DNA of 64,000 nt from Atrina japonica (GCA_030159075.1 BROG01000401.1:558001-622000); one strand, 5' to 3'; positions 1-13,900 are shown, numbered from the stretch's first letter. The notes: generated by a model not told the origin, from the letters alone. Made by a program: numbers and translations.

Positions 1-277
1 TTTTTGATTTCTATATTAAATTTTGAGATTTCTTTGCTTTGAATTTTGTGTTTTGGTCAGGCTAATGAGACTTATAGAAATGATATAAAAAAATGTATAT
101 ATATGTTGGAAAAGTCGATACAGGGGTTTGAAATGCATGATTATTTACATGGGTGCAAGCCTCCAAACCTGTTTAATCTATGGTGAGTTGTAATGTGCCT
201 GACTGCACTGTGGTAAAAAAAAAACTTTTCAACAATACACCCAATGTTTGATGCTCAAATGGGTGTGGGAGTATCGC

Positions 278-393
<116 letters not shown>

Positions 394-949
394 CTCTCAC
401 TTGAACTTAAAGAATGGTTTTGTAGTCTGAACTTTACCAGAAGAGTTGCCTTAATTTATAGAGTAAAATAGAACAATATCTTCACACAGGTATCATGGAA
501 AATATACTTCATGAGAACTTCATAAGAAAGATTTCACTTAACCAAAGGGCAGGGATTATGACAAACGGCTGTAAATTTGATATAATGTTGTTCCCTTACA
601 TCTGCCAAAGCTCTGCATGAATGAAAATGTCTGACAATACTATGAAAGGGATTTAAGTTTGATAGTCTACCTAAAAAATTCAGTCTTACGACCATGGAGG
701 TTAACTATTTTGAAAAGGACTAATCCCTAAAAGAAACTTCCAACAGCGAAACCAAGACTTATAATTAAAGTCATTCTCCCTTTCTGTTTTATAGAAAATA
801 AATTTATTTTATAAGTTAGACAATAATAAGAATACAATGATAATATAGTTGATGATGATGTAAAAAATAGAATGACAAAGATGAAGATGATGATGAAAAT
901 TAAGGGAAACATCAGTACATGAACACACTTATGAATAATACATGTACTT

Positions 950-1660
950 GATTAGATTTTGATTAGTGGCTTATGCCACACTCAAAACTTTTCAGTTTTA
1001 TGATGGAATTTATTTTGTAAATGGTGGAGGAGAGGACCAGATTACAATATACCTGGAAAGAGACCATCATTCTTCCAAAAGTAAACCGGCAAACTTTCCC
1101 ACAAAATTTAGCTTAGAGTCCCGCAGACTTTAAGTGAGAGACTTCATGGTTCAAAGTGTCATGCTTTGAGCAATTGGCCATGGATGCCCCTGCCACAAGG
1201 AGAATATTAAGGGATCACCACAGGGTGGAGACTACAGACACGCATTGCATTGTTGTGCATTTTAAAGTGGGTTTATGGCGTATAAGGGCATAAGAATATT
1301 ATATAACAGATTATGTATGGCAAGTTTGAACATGCATGTGATGTTTAGATATAAGAAATTTTTCCTTTTTTAAAATGAGAAAAGAAAATACTTCGTTTCA
1401 TAAGTAAAATAATAGACTTCTGACAGAATGTCGCTAACAGATTATGTAAGGTCTGAAACCGACATGTCTATTGTTAATACATTTTCACTTTCATTTCTCT
1501 CAGGTGAAGCAAGTAAGATGTTCTATATACATGTATCTGTAATTGAGTGAAGGTATTAATTGGATGCTCAATGAATTTGTTTTGCTTACAATATTACTGT
1601 AGGTTTTGACAGTTAACTCTGATGTAGGTGTTAAAGTGACTTGTCTGTCAGTGGATGTGT
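950..1660. repeat. Dispersed repeat, copy 1 (partner at 5.19-5.9 kb)
   Basis: Runs in the same order and orientation as 5190-5900. Shared landmarks are 'gccacactcaa', 'attaagggatcaccaca', 'acatgcatgtgatgtttag', 'aatacttcgtttcataagta' and 'gacatgtctat'. Divergence is moderate with small indels. No coding frame is conserved between the copies. Confidence 0.8.
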
Positions 1661-1683
1661 TAACAAATTCTACAAACTAAGCT

Positions 1684-2660
1684 ATGACTAAGAGATACAA
1701 ACAATGTTATATTTCATAACAGATATAACAGCTGCTGAGTTATAACTAAGAATGTTATATAACTACTAAAGATATGATGTACAACGAAATATAACAGCTA
1801 AAGACATGAGATACATTGAGATATAACAGCTAAAGATATACAATGAGATACAAAAGCTAAAGGTATGATATACAGCCAGAAATAACAATCAAAGATATGA
1901 TATACAATGAGATACAATAACTAAGGATATGATATACAATGATATATAACAGCTACAGATATACAATGGGATACAACAGTTAAAGATCAATGAGATATAC
2001 AAGCTAAAGATATGATACACAATGAAATACAACAGCTAAATATATCACATACAAGAAATATAACAGTTAAAGATATGATACACAATGAGATATTACAGCT
2101 TAAGATGTGATATACAGTGAGATATAGCAGCCAAATATAATATACAATGAGATACAGAAAATGTTACATATACAAGATAGTAATGAATTGGCACTGAGTT
2201 TTAACAATAAGATATAACATCTAAATACATGATATACAATGTGATACAATAGCTAAAGATATGATAAACAATGAGATAAAATAGCTACAGATATGATATA
2301 CAATGAGATAAAATAGCTAAATATATGGTAAACAATGAGATGAAATAGCTACAGATATGATATACAACAAGATACAATAGGTAAAGATATGATATAGAAT
2401 GAGATATAACAGCAAACAATATGATAAACAATGAGATACAACAGCTAAATATGATATACAATGAGATATTATAGCTAAATATATGATATACAATTAGATA
2501 TAGCAGCTTTAGATATGATAAACAATGAGATTTTGCAGCTAAAGATGTGATATACGATGAGATACAACAGTTAAAGATGAGATACAACAGTTAAAGATGA
2601 GATACAACAGTTAAAGATATGCTATACAATGATATACAAAAGATGTGATATATAGTAAAG
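1684..2660. repeat. Degenerate tandem repeat of 30-40 bp units
   Basis: About 1 kb built from variants of 'gatatgatatacaatgaga' followed by 'acaacagctaa'. Unit length and sequence drift strongly, which suggests an old array. The 100-codon frame on the minus strand at 2285-2587 is a by-product of the repeat. Confidence 0.85.
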
Positions 2661-2887
2661 GGATGGAATGGGTGCTAAGGTATAATTTATGATGAGATAT
2701 AATAGCTAAAGTGACAAAAGTTGAGATATTTTATAAAGGGTGCTGAGCCATAGCAAGCCAAAATATAATTGCTTAACATATGATGATTATATAACTGGTT
2801 GTAAAAATAAGATATTTTAAGAACTGGTAAATGTATGTTGGCTTTTAAAATTAACCATGGCGCTAATTTTTTCCCCATGACAGTATT

Positions 2888-2907
2888 CCCCCCCCCCCCC
2901 CCCCCCC
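2888..2907. repeat. Poly-C tract, 20 bases
   Basis: Twenty consecutive C residues, the first of two long poly-C runs in this flank (the other is at 6061-6125). Confidence 0.95.
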
Positions 2908-3298
2908 TGTACTGGCCATTGCAATAGCGGTCATGAAGATTAATGTCTTCTAATGACTCTAAGACAATGGACAAGACTGCCTGAATAAGTGAACAGTTAT
3001 AAACAGATCTAGTAAATACTACTCAGACAGTTACATGTACAGCTGCCTACACAGTAACAACAAAGTCGGAAAATGACATGAATGGGATTTAAGTTCAATA
3101 GTCTATCGAATAAATTCATGGACTTATAGCCACAGAGGTTAAATATTGTGAAAAGGACTAATCCCTTAAAGAAACACAATGTAAGCAAAATCTGGAAGTT
3201 TACCTGAAGTGTACTGAAGCCATTCTTGTTTTATAATCTTTTTTAGAAAACTAAATGAAAATAAACATGCAAAAAAGCTAGATGATGAAACTATTAAT

Positions 3299-3430
3299 AA
3301 CACACACACACACACATGCACACACACACACACACACAGAGACACACATACACACACACAGACACATACACACACACTCACGCACACAGATACAGACACA
3401 CACACTCACGCACACACACACACACACTCA
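3299..3430. repeat. (CA)n complex microsatellite
   Basis: Imperfect CA repeat of about 130 bases with interspersed GACACA, CATACA and CTCACG variants. Confidence 0.95.
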
Positions 3431-3580
3431 GACAGAAGTATCAGATAGGCTTTGTGTTCTGATGATAACAGGATAGATAAATAATTGAATTATTTAGAAA
3501 GTAGGCTAGCAAATTTTAAATGAATATCTTGATCTCCATGAAAAAATACTGATAATATGTCAGTAAATATAATAAACTAC

Positions 3581-3800
3581 AGTCAAACTGGTCTACAGAG
3601 GACACACAAGGGAACAGGCAAAAGTAGTCATTATAGACAGGTGGTCTTTATAAAGAGATTTATTAATCATAAAAAGTTAATAGAGTGTGCTTGACTGGCC
3701 TTTATAGACAAGTGGCCTTTATAAAGCGATTTATTAATCATAAAAAGTTAACAAAAGCTGTGTTTGAATGGCCTTTATAGACAGGTGCCCTTTATGTAGC
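3581..3800. mobile_element. MITE-C family relative with internal duplication
   Basis: Begins with 'ctacagtcaaactgg', a variant of the 'tacagtaaaacctg' terminus found at 11.39, 28.51 and 37.32 kb. The internal block 'gacaggtggtctttataaa' followed by 'attaatcataaaaagttaa' recurs two to three times at about 92 bp spacing, so the element has begun internal tandem growth. No clear right terminus. Confidence 0.55.
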
Positions 3801-4364
3801 CCCACTCTTTCCAGGTCGAGGAACAACATATTTTTTGACCTCCTGTAAGCCACAAATATCAATTTTGGGAAATGAAATCCAAAAATTGATTTAGGAGAGA
3901 GTATCAATATATAAAATGAAATATAACTAAATGATCTGGATTTATACAACATGTATATGTTTGTAGAAAAAGCAAATGTAATCAGTTTCGTGTAAGATTG
4001 ATTTATGGAGATATCCTCAGGAAAAAACAAACTTTTAAACTTCTTGTCAAGCTGTAGCCTAACAATATGTGGACAACATGGAGATCTATACAACAGCTAA
4101 GCAGAGTAGATAACAGTTACTTACAAATTAGATTAAAAAGAAATTATGGTAAATGGTAAATCGTCTTTTGTAATCCCACATATGACATACATACGTCTTC
4201 AGGCTACATCAGTGACAGTAGTGAAAAGTGATTAACTTTTAACTGTTATTCATTTGCACATACAAATATCCCGATGTCACAAACCCTGCTTATTTTTAAT
4301 TTATCCTGAAGCAATAATTTGTAATTCTGGATCATACAGTGATATCATCTTCATGAAAAATTAA

Positions 4365-4873
4365 AAACAAGAGGCCCGTGGGCCACATTGCTCACCTGAA
4401 CAGTGTTGGTATCTTGTAAGTATGGCAATCTTAAATTTACAAAATATTTTAACACTCCTTAGGATTGGAGGAGACTTAAAAATGAATGAAAAATGACAAA
4501 GCCAGGGAAGATGTCAAAAACATGGCAAAAATTTATTTTCCAATTTATCCCCAAAACTGGAAATTAATCATGCATCCATGTAAATCAGTCATATGGAATT
4601 AGCTTTTTAATCCATGCAGCAGTTCTGGAGAAAATTTCCAAAGAGGGGTACCCTCCGTGATCTATTTTGCCCACCCTGGACCCACCTCTGAGTCAATTTG
4701 GTCAAAAAACATAAACTTGGTACATATCCTTCAGCTGCTTTGAAGAACAAGTGTGTGAAAAAATCCCCCTCCTTCTTGTTGCAGTTTAAAATATTCATCA
4801 AAAAATTAAATTTCAACAAAATTCCATCAGGTGAGCTAAGAAAACATTGGTACTGCATTGTGTTACTATATTT
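4365..4873. repeat. Dispersed bivalve-type repeat, 'aacaagaggccc' 5' end
   Basis: Starts 'aacaagaggcccgtgggcc' then 'tcacctgaac'. It shares internal blocks with 33.3-34.28 kb and 22.68-23.79 kb, such as 'gcagttctggagaa', 'agaggggtacc' and 'ttttgcccacc'. A second partial copy starts at 4874 ('aacaagaggaccaatgggcc'). No protein is encoded. Confidence 0.7.
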
Positions 4874-5189
4874 AAACAAGAGGACCAATGGGCCTTAATG
4901 GTTATCTGTATGAAAAAGTACCCAGATTTGGCCCCTTTTGGAGTACTAGTTCTTGAGTTAAAATGTTATAATAAATTTAGTACAGCACGTCTTAAAGTCT
5001 TGCTTTAAACATGAAATTTATGATTTTTTTTGCCTGGTCTTAAAGTATTCAACATCATGAGCATATTAGCTGAAAGGAGACGCCATCTATTAAAGGGGAA
5101 ATACCTGTAAGTGCAGAGTATAATCCTGCAGAAAATGCAATCGTTTAAGAATTATGCCCGTTGCCAGGTATATTCATCCATTGTGAAGG

Positions 5190-5900
5190 GATTTTTTATT
5201 TTGATTTTTGTTTTATGCCACACTCAACCATTTTTCAGTTAAATAGTTGTGGCCAGCAGTTTTCAATGGTGGAAGGGCCTTCAACAAGTAATCTGGCAAA
5301 CTTTCTCACAAAAATCAGCTTAGGTTTCAGTGGGGCTTGACCTGCATTGACCAGATGTGAGATTTCATGATTCATGGCACTTGGCCACAGAGCTCCCCTC
5401 CCCCCCAAAAAAAAGATAATATTAAGGGATCACCACAAGGTGGAGACAAGAGACAGACATTGTTTTGTGGTGTGCTTTAAAGTTGGTTTATAGCATAAAA
5501 AGACATCAGAATATCATATAACAGATTATTTATGGCAAGTTTTAACATGCATGTGATGTTTAGATATAAGAAAAATCTTCCTTTTAAGATGAGAAAAGAA
5601 AATACTTCGTTTCATAAGTACCGGTAAAATAATAGATTTCTGACAGGAAGTCACAAACAGATTAAGAAAGGTCTGAAACTGACATGTCTATCGTTAATTC
5701 ATTACAGATGTCCACCTACATACATTTTCACTTTCAATTCTCTCGGGGTGAAGCATTGACATGTTCTATATATGTAATTGAGTGAAGGTATTAATTGGAT
5801 GTTACATAAACTTACAATGTATACAGTGTTTTCCTTACAATGTTACAGTAGGTTTTGAATATTAACTCTGATGTAGGAGTTAAAGTGTCAGTGAATGTGT
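5190..5900. repeat. Dispersed repeat, copy 2 (partner at 0.95-1.66 kb)
   Basis: Matches the block at 950-1660 in order and orientation with indels. A third fragment, 'gtggccagttttcaatggtgg', occurs near 5930, directly before the long poly-C tract. Confidence 0.8.
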
Positions 5901-6059
5901 GAATCAACAATGTGTCAGTTATATGGTGGTGGCCAGTTTTCAATGGTGGAGGGGCCTTCCACCGTAAACTGATATTCTTTACCCAGTTGCCAGTATCACT
6001 GATAATAACAATAGCTATCTTTTTTTCATAATTTAATAACAAATAATTCATACAGGTAA

Positions 6060-6060
<1 letters not shown>

Positions 6061-6125
<65 letters not shown>
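6061..6125. repeat. 65-base poly-C homopolymer
   Basis: Sixty-five consecutive C residues with unique sequence on either side ('ggtaat' before, 'ggtgtaca' after). It is an extreme homopolymer for an AT-rich genome. True length is uncertain because sequencing methods measure such runs poorly. Confidence 0.9.
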
Positions 6126-6129
<4 letters not shown>

Positions 6130-6199
6130 TACATTTGTAACAAATATGTTAATTCTTAAAAGTACTGTACTTCATCATTAATTTAGATACCTGGATCAT

Positions 6200-6290
6200 T
6201 AAGTCATCAACCCTTGAAAAACAATGAACTCTTCTTTAAACCAATGACTTAGACCAATCCAAATGTGTCTTTAGGGGTGGATGAGTTAAA
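6200..6290. mobile_element. MITE-B copy (about 95 bp)
   Basis: One of five copies of a short element ending in 'tttaggggtgratgagttaa'. The core reads 'gaaaaacaatg' ... 'caatgacttag' ... 'ccaaatgtgtcttta'. Ends are roughly inverted ('ttaactcattcacccctaaa' on the opposite strand). Other copies lie at 7.69, 14.12, 24.68 and 62.38 kb. Confidence 0.7.
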
Positions 6291-6769
6291 AAGATTTATG
6301 ATCTTTTATCAACTCAACAACATATTTGCCGTATAAGAAACAATCATTTTGTTGAATGTAAAATTGCAAAATGCTACAGCATGAAATAAGTAATGTTTAT
6401 CAAATCTTCAGTTATACAACACCATATTTTCAGCAAATTGTCACTCTCCAACATACACAAACCTATTAAATTTAATTCAGTTCAATTATATACCAAGAAA
6501 CTGAAATTACATGTATTTTTAGTTTTTACCTTTTGGCACATTTTTAAAATTTATATTTTAATACATCTTTCTGCTGGTTAATGCCTGCTTGCATTGAAAT
6601 TAGATAAAATACATTGCATATAAATACACAATAATCATAAATATTTAATGATATTCAAACAGTCGACAACTTATAAAATGTTTTCTTTCCCAGTTTTGTA
6701 TGTAAACATGTGATTTGATGACACAACTATCATACATACTGAGAAGGTCTGATCATTCATATATTTATC

Positions 6770-7205
6770 ATAGATATATCTAACCAAATATTGATCATAT
6801 GTAGATCTCACCATATATTGATTATAGACCTGTACATGTAGATCTAATAATATGTTTATCAAAAGAAGATCTAACCATATATCAATCATGTGGAGATCTA
6901 ACCATATACATTGTATTGATTATAGGTACATGTAGATCTAATAGTATATTTACCATAAGGAGATCTAAACATATATCTATTGTAAGATGATCTAATAATA
7001 TATTCATTATGTGTAGATCTAATAATATATTCATCATGCATAGATCTATCCATATTATTTTTTTGGATAAAAAACCATCAAACCATACCAGTATATTGAT
7101 TATAGGTAGATCTAATATTATATTTACCAAAGAAGATATCGCAAGATGATCTAACTATATATTGACCACATGTAGATCTGACAATATATTTAGATGTACA
7201 TACAA
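6770..7205. repeat. Degenerate tandem repeat around 'agatctaaccatatattgat'
   Basis: About ten irregular units of 30-45 bp, most containing AGATCTAA followed by an AT-rich segment. The minus-strand open frames here (6671-6889, 6882-7130) simply translate the repeat. Confidence 0.85.
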
Positions 7206-7644
7206 TTGATATATGGTTAGATTATATGTGTTTACTTTTGTCTACTTTATTAATTTCCTCTTGAAGTGGAATGATGATATATTAAATCCTCATTTGATTT
7301 AGAAAACAAAATGCTACATTCATAAACACAACTTTGTTTTCAAACAAGAACCAAGAACTGGAAGGAACTGTGCTAATGTTTGAAAGAAAATATCTAATGA
7401 TACAGACATTTTGAAATAAAAAAATATTACTGGTCAGCCGGACCAGTGAATAAAGGAATTCCACTGGTCAAAGAAAATCTTTTACTGGTCTGTATATATA
7501 CACAATTTAAAAGAAATGGAAAATTACTGGTGATTTGGACAAGTTACCAGATAGATTTCACTGGACGTTTGTAAAATTGACTGGTTTTCCTGGTAAAACT
7601 GGTAAATTTCAAAAAGTCTGATGATATACTGTTAGGTTTACAGG

Positions 7645-7650
7645 TTTATT
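7645..7650 (-). promoter_or_regulatory. DENND10: Candidate DENND10 poly(A) signal AATAAA
   Basis: TTTATT on the plus strand reads AATAAA on the minus strand, about 157 bases after the DENND10 stop codon. It is the nearest canonical hexamer that I found. Use of the site is inferred, not shown. Confidence 0.5.
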
Positions 7651-7690
7651 GCACATTTTAATCCATGTCTGTTTTGTGTTGGGTAAATTA

Positions 7691-7786
7691 CCAATTAGCT
7701 CATCAACCCCTGAAAAACAATGGACTCTTCTGTAAATCAATGACTTAGGTCAGTCCAAATGTGTCTTTAGGGGTAAACGAGTAAAA
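7691..7786. mobile_element. MITE-B copy in the DENND10 3' UTR
   Basis: Same element as 6200-6290 and in the same orientation: 'ctcatcaacccctgaaaaa' to 'tttaggggtaaacgagt'. It sits between the DENND10 stop codon (7807) and the candidate poly(A) signal, so it would be transcribed as part of the 3' UTR. Confidence 0.7.
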
Positions 7787-7806
7787 ACACTTGTTTCTTC
7801 TCCCAG

Positions 7807-7980
7807 TTACACCTCCACCAGACCCTCGCTAGCAGCTAATGTAAACAAGAAATTCTCAGTAGCCGGTGTCATTTTCCGTTCTTTCAATGTCTCCAGAGCT
7901 ATGACTTTTTTCCCATCATCAGTTGAGTGGGCCAGTGATTTTAAATTATTCAGTAGTTCTGCTGTTTTGTTGGCTATTTC
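7807..7980 (-). CDS. DENND10: DENND10 coding exon 8 with stop codon
   Basis: 174 bases, residues 301-357 and TAA. Acceptor 'tttttgcag'. Starts EIANKTAELLNNLKSLAHS and ends with ALETLKERKMTPATENFLF and ASEGLVEV, the conserved family C-terminus. A longer minus-strand open frame runs back to 8055, but that part is intron. Confidence 0.95.
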   Translation of the reverse strand, partial: EIANKTAELLNNLKSLAHSTDDGKKVIALETLKERKMTPATENFLFTLAASEGLVEV

Positions 7981-10900
7981 CTGCAAAAAAAGTTTTATTG
8001 ACAAATGGATGTCACTTGCTATCATTATTGGATTTAGTGTTAAACACCATCGCAATTTGTTGATTGTCTAAACTAAAGCAAATACTGTCACAATGATGTA
8101 TTTTACTGTCTTTTAGATTTGTCAAATATGGCACACCCTGCCAACATACATGTCTGTGTATAATTACAACACTTTCATTCTAATCTAGGAAAATTATGAC
8201 TATCCCAAACCAGAGGCTCTTTATATTCTGTATGGTGACCCCCATTTTCTACCTACTGTAGGAAAGGTATGGCTACCTCAAACACTATCTTGTCTCCTCT
8301 ATAAACTATATGGTGACCTCATTTTCTATCTAGTGTAAGAAATGTATGGCTACCTCAAATACTATCTTGTCTCCTCTATATACTGTATGGTGACCTCATT
8401 TCTATCTAGTGTAAGAAATGTATGGCTACCTCAAATACTATCTTGTCTCCTCTATATACTGAATGGTGACCTCATTTCTATCTAGTGTAAGAAATGTATG
8501 GCTACCTCAAATACTATCTTGTCTCCTCTATATACTGTATGGTGACCTCATGTTCTATCTAGTGTAAGAAATGTATGGCTACCTCAAATACTATCTTGTC
8601 TCCTCTATATACTGAATGGTGACCTCATTTCTATCTAGTGTAAGAAATGTATGGCTACCTCAAATACTATCTTGTCTCCTCTATATACTGTATGGTGACC
8701 TCATTTCTATCTAGTGTAAGAAATGTATGGCTACCTCAAATACTATCTTGTCTCCTCTATATACTATATGGTGACCTCATTTTCTATCTAGTGTAAGAAA
8801 TGTATGGCTACCTCAAATACTATCTTGTCTCCTCTATATACTGAATGGTGACCTCATTTCTATCTAGTGTAAGAAGTATAACAATCTACTTTATGAACAG
8901 TATGGGTTCCCCTTCTTTATATCTTGTCCCCTATGGCAAATATGGCTTAACCTACTTTATAACTTTTTAACTACAAATGTGCTCTACTCTGTATGTAGTT
9001 TGGCTAACCTCTCTTTCTATGTAGTCTGTGACAAATGTGGCTAGCCTCTCTTTTATTGTTGTTTAACGTCCCACTCAAGAATCTTTCATTAATAAGCAAA
9101 CGTCACAAAATGCTGGTGAAGGGCTTCAAATTTTGGCCTATGCTCGGCACTTACGGCCATTGAGCAGTGAGAGTTCTTTAAAGTGCCGACACCTACTGTG
9201 ACACAGGACAGCTATATTGAAATAAAAATTATATTTCCACCATTATACTGAATACATAAAAACTATCCTATGACAGGGCCTTTTTCTGTAGTTTTCATAG
9301 GTCGATATTTGGCCCCATTCCCAATGCAAAATACTTTTGTTTTGTCCTAACTTTGACGAACAGACTGTGTCTGTAATGAAAAATGAATTATTTTGCAGGC
9401 TGAGCGGGGATGCATCTACAATAAAGATTCCATTATATTTTCTTTTATCATATGTACATGTGTGCAAATTATTTTCCCAAGTTGATACAAATTCACGTTA
9501 AATTTCCCAATTGCATCTTCCCAAAATTGGCAGAAAAAGGGCCTGTGTGAGAAATTTTTCACCCTGTTCTGTATGCTTGTAATGTTACATGTTCCTTATA
9601 CCAGAGAGCTTACACACCATACAGAGACATCATATTAGCCAGCTTTATCTGATAGTAGAAGCACTTTCAGTCTAGTCCAAATTGTCACCACCTGTGTGTA
9701 ATATTACTGTAAGACAGGACAGATAACAACATATTATCTATACATGTAATACAAAAATGTCACCAATGTTTGTACAACATCATGTCATCAGTTTTCAATG
9801 CTGAAGGTTATCTAGACCTCTTCAAGCTTACAAATCAATTACACATCAATTTCATGCCTGTAGGTATTGTGTCTGTTTTATCCAAATTACAGGGAGTAGA
9901 GGTCGATTATCTCTTACGATATCAAACAGAATAGTTTTTATGTGTGGCAAAATGTTTCTTTCCCTTCAAAGTAGCAGCATGAGAGATAATAACACTAAAT
10001 GGTTTATTATTAATGAAATAATTAATTAAAAGTATTTAAATTTTATTAATGAACTAAGATTTGGTTTGAAGTGAGTTTAAAAGAAATAAATACAAGTCAT
10101 GTACAATTAGTGGACAATCAAGAAATTTAAAGTGAAAACTGAAATAGAAAACAGTCTGAAACTTAATGTCTTAACTTAAAATGGTGGGTATATAGAACTC
10201 TTAATGATAATTTATAATAAAACAAAAGACTAACAGGAGGGGTCAGAATGACCCGGTACAATGTTATTGATTTCCTTAACCAAGAGTATGGTAATTTTAA
10301 TAAAGTGCTAATGTATATACCTGGAAAGTTTTGCTCCTGTACAATTTTGGCCAGTTTTTCTGTTAGATGAGAGGGTGAATTTAAAATGAAGGAGAAATTT
10401 TCCAGCTAAACAATTGAGACACGAACATGCATGTCATCTGTAATACTATGGTGATTAAGGGGCAATTTAAATCAGGATGATTATGGTTTATTTTGTCTTA
10501 AAAAATGGAAAATGACCAAAGTAAAAAATTTGTGTGTATACCGATCTTCTTCTTTTAATGGGGTGTGTGTGCCACTTGACTTAAATGTAAACATTTCACG
10601 TGTTCATCACCTTTGACTTATAGTTTCTCTCTGTCTTACATACAGTATCTAAATAATAGCTAAGACAGTCACATCCAGACACACCCACCCCTACAACTCC
10701 ACACATACATGTATGTGTAAACACAAGAACACATTCACACACACCCATTCCTACAGACACACACACTCAGACACAGTTTGAGTCATGTTCAATATTTGGA
10801 AATCTTTACATGCTAATTACTTTTTATTTGTTAAGTTTCTGTTTACCTTTATTTTTATAACAGCTAATCACTGCCACCCACCAAAAAATAGTGATATAGA

Positions 10901-13900
10901 TCATTCCATGCTCAAAATTCTGACTTTTTTTTTTTTTTTTTTTAAAGCTCTTTCACATTTTTTTTACATAAGCTATGACAATTTGTTAACACTTATATTT
11001 TATTTTAGCCATGACAGCCATATTGGATGAGTAACCAAAAACATTATCAGAGAGTTTTAAGTTGCTACCCTATGGAACATTCAGGTTTAATTGAGATTAG
11101 TTCTGTTACTTCAAGGGAGAGTATTATTTGTTTTTGCTGTCAGACTATGAGTTGAGACATCTAACAAGTAAAAGTTTTAGGCAGGTGAGCTAAAAAAAAT
11201 GCATCATTTGACCCTTTGTAAAAGAAGACAACTCTCAAGTCATTTCAAAATGTGGCTCTTATATTAGATTCTGGCCTTCATGTAAGTGTAGCAGAAAATT
11301 AGCCAAGGATCATTTACTTTCAAGTTGTAACGGGTACCATTAAAAGGTAACCAGTATCTTGATTACCGAATACCTTTGACTCCAATTACAGCAAAACTTG
11401 TATATAACATCCTCCTTAGGGACACAAGAAAACTGGTCTTTATTAGGAGGTGGTCTTTTTATAGAGGTTGATTTGTACATGAATGGTACTATTGGGAAGA
11501 GCAAAAAACGGTCTTTGTGACCAGGTGGTCTTTATACACGAGTGGTTGCTAAAGCAAGTTTTACTGTATTAGTACAGTGTTTGTGTTGGACAAAAATTAT
11601 GAAATGATTGCTTATCCAGATATTTTTGTAAGCTTGCTTCATCTATATATTCCATGTCGATTTAAACCAAAGACCAATACCACTGGAAGCTGCTAAACAT
11701 TTGTTAAAAGGGGTATAACTCTTATTTTTTAAATGAAATTTCAACTCTTCACCTAATTAGGCTACTATTTATGAGATTACATATTATCCTCTATCCTTTG
11801 GATGAGACAGTAAAAACTGAGGTCCCGTGTCACAGTAGGTGTTGGCACGTTAAAGAACCCTCACTGCTCAATGGCCGTAATTGCTGAGCATAGGCCAAAA
11901 TTTTAAGCCCATCAACGGCATTTGGTGACATCTCCAAATGAGTTAAATATTCTTGAGTGGGACGTTAAACAACAATAAAACAAACAAATAAACATATTAT
12001 CCAGTCATATTCACTGTTGTGTTCTCAAAACTAATTAAAACTAGTTTCAAGGGAAATAACTCATTAAATGAAGAAACAAGGGAGTGTCAAAGGAAAAAAA
12101 TAAAGAAAAATGAAAGTTGAACAGTGATAATATCTAATGGCAGTTTGATAATTTCCAATGACCATTTTTTATTATCTAATAAATTTTACCCATCTATTTT
12201 CACTGGTTCTACTCGACTGGACAGAAAATATTGGTAAACAAGCTCTCCACCAAAGAAAAATCCAAAACACAAACAAAAAACAATGAAAAAATATTTCCAA
12301 AAAAAAAAAAAAGGAGTAAGAAACTAGAGGCTCATCTGATTCTTTATCAATCACCTGGTTAAAAATGATCAAATGTCTGAGATTTTAGAAACTAAGAAGA
12401 TGATTTTATTTCAATATCTCACAGGATCTGACATTAAACAAAGTCACCCCATGGGAGCCCCTTTTACCAATGTACATAACAGTAACAGTCTTAGATCAGC
12501 ACAAAACAGACATTATACAGTGGAACCTTGCTATAAATACCACCTTGACTTACTACAGTTGGTCTGAGTTGTAAGGTGGCCTCTTTAGTGAGGGTCACTC
12601 TGTTAGTAAATATATGCCAATAGGGTCAAGTACCAGCAGTTAAACAAAGCCCCCAATTGGTGCCTCATTTTTAACGGATAAAAATGAAAGTAACAAAGAT
12701 AGATGAACAAACAATCTTTTATTATGATAGTCTTAAACAAGCATTAGCTGTGTTTTCCAAAAATATTTATTTCATTTTTTACTACTTAGACTGATTTACA
12801 AAAACAAATAACAAATATATACAGGCATGAACAATCATATATTTCTATATATTTTGTGAAAATAAGGTCAGATCTAGTGTTTAACACATACATGTATATA
12901 CAAAGAACAAGGCTGAATTAATCACTTGCAAACAAATAATTGCAAACTGGGTTTCTCAAGCAATTTTCACAAAATATACAGGAATTTGAGAATTTGTATG
13001 CCTGTATCTCTTTTTTGTTGTTGTACATCTAAGTTCATGTGACTCCTGATGGCTTGAAGGGTGAAACCTTGAAATTCTCAATCTTTCAAATTTTCATATA
13101 AATCCCAATTTTTTCCCTTCATAAAACAAGTAAATGAACTCTCGATCTCTCAAACGCCGAGACCTCAAAGTTCCTGAAATCTGAAAGTCAATTTGTAGTC
13201 CCAATTTGTTAATTCCTTTGTATTTCACTCTCATAACCTTAAAGTCCCTTCATAAAGCAAATGAACTCTCAATCTCTCAAACATCGAGACCTTAAAGTTC
13301 TTGAAATCTTGAAGTCAATTTGAAGTACTGATTTGTTAATTCCTTTGTATTTCACTCTCATAACCTTGAAGTCTGAGTATGATTATCAGTGAATATATAA
13401 AAGGACAATGGCGTAAAGCATGTACATCCAAAAAAACTCAAGATAGAATATTTGCAGTCTTAAATGTGAGGTGCTCTCCTCAGCAAGGTGGTTTTTTAGG
13501 CAAGGTTTCACTGTAGTTCAAATTACCATTAAACAAATTTTACCTTGACAATCTGTTCCTCAGTCACTTCTTCTTCTTGAGCACACTGGACAATAAACAT
13601 AGCTGTATCTTTGTGTAGTTTTCCCATCACAAATGACTCTGAAAATGTATGACCAAAAAATAAAAAAATTATATATGAGAATTTGATGTAACTTTGAGTA
13701 CTGTAGGCTATGGGACACTATCTACTGAGCTCTATATCTTTTCTACTAGTACCCTGTTTAAATGTCTGATTCCCATTAAAAAATGCTATGTATTTTTCTC
13801 CAATGGATACTCGAAGTTGTTCCCATTGAAATGCTATAGTGTGTATGAAAAGTATGCCAAAAAACCCCCCAAAAAACAAGAGACCTAAAAGAAAAAGTAA

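Noticed and set aside
3166..3476. Val-Cys and Thr-His repeat frames
   Set aside because: Translation of the CA microsatellite.
7981..8055. Minus-strand extension of DENND10 exon 8 to an upstream ATG at 8055
   Set aside because: A good acceptor ('tttttgcag') at 7981-7982 joins in phase with exon 7, and the extension has no similarity to DENND10.
8210..8875. Regular 76 bp repeats considered as a CRISPR array
   Set aside because: There are no unique spacers: the whole period repeats. The genome is clearly eukaryotic, with spliced genes.
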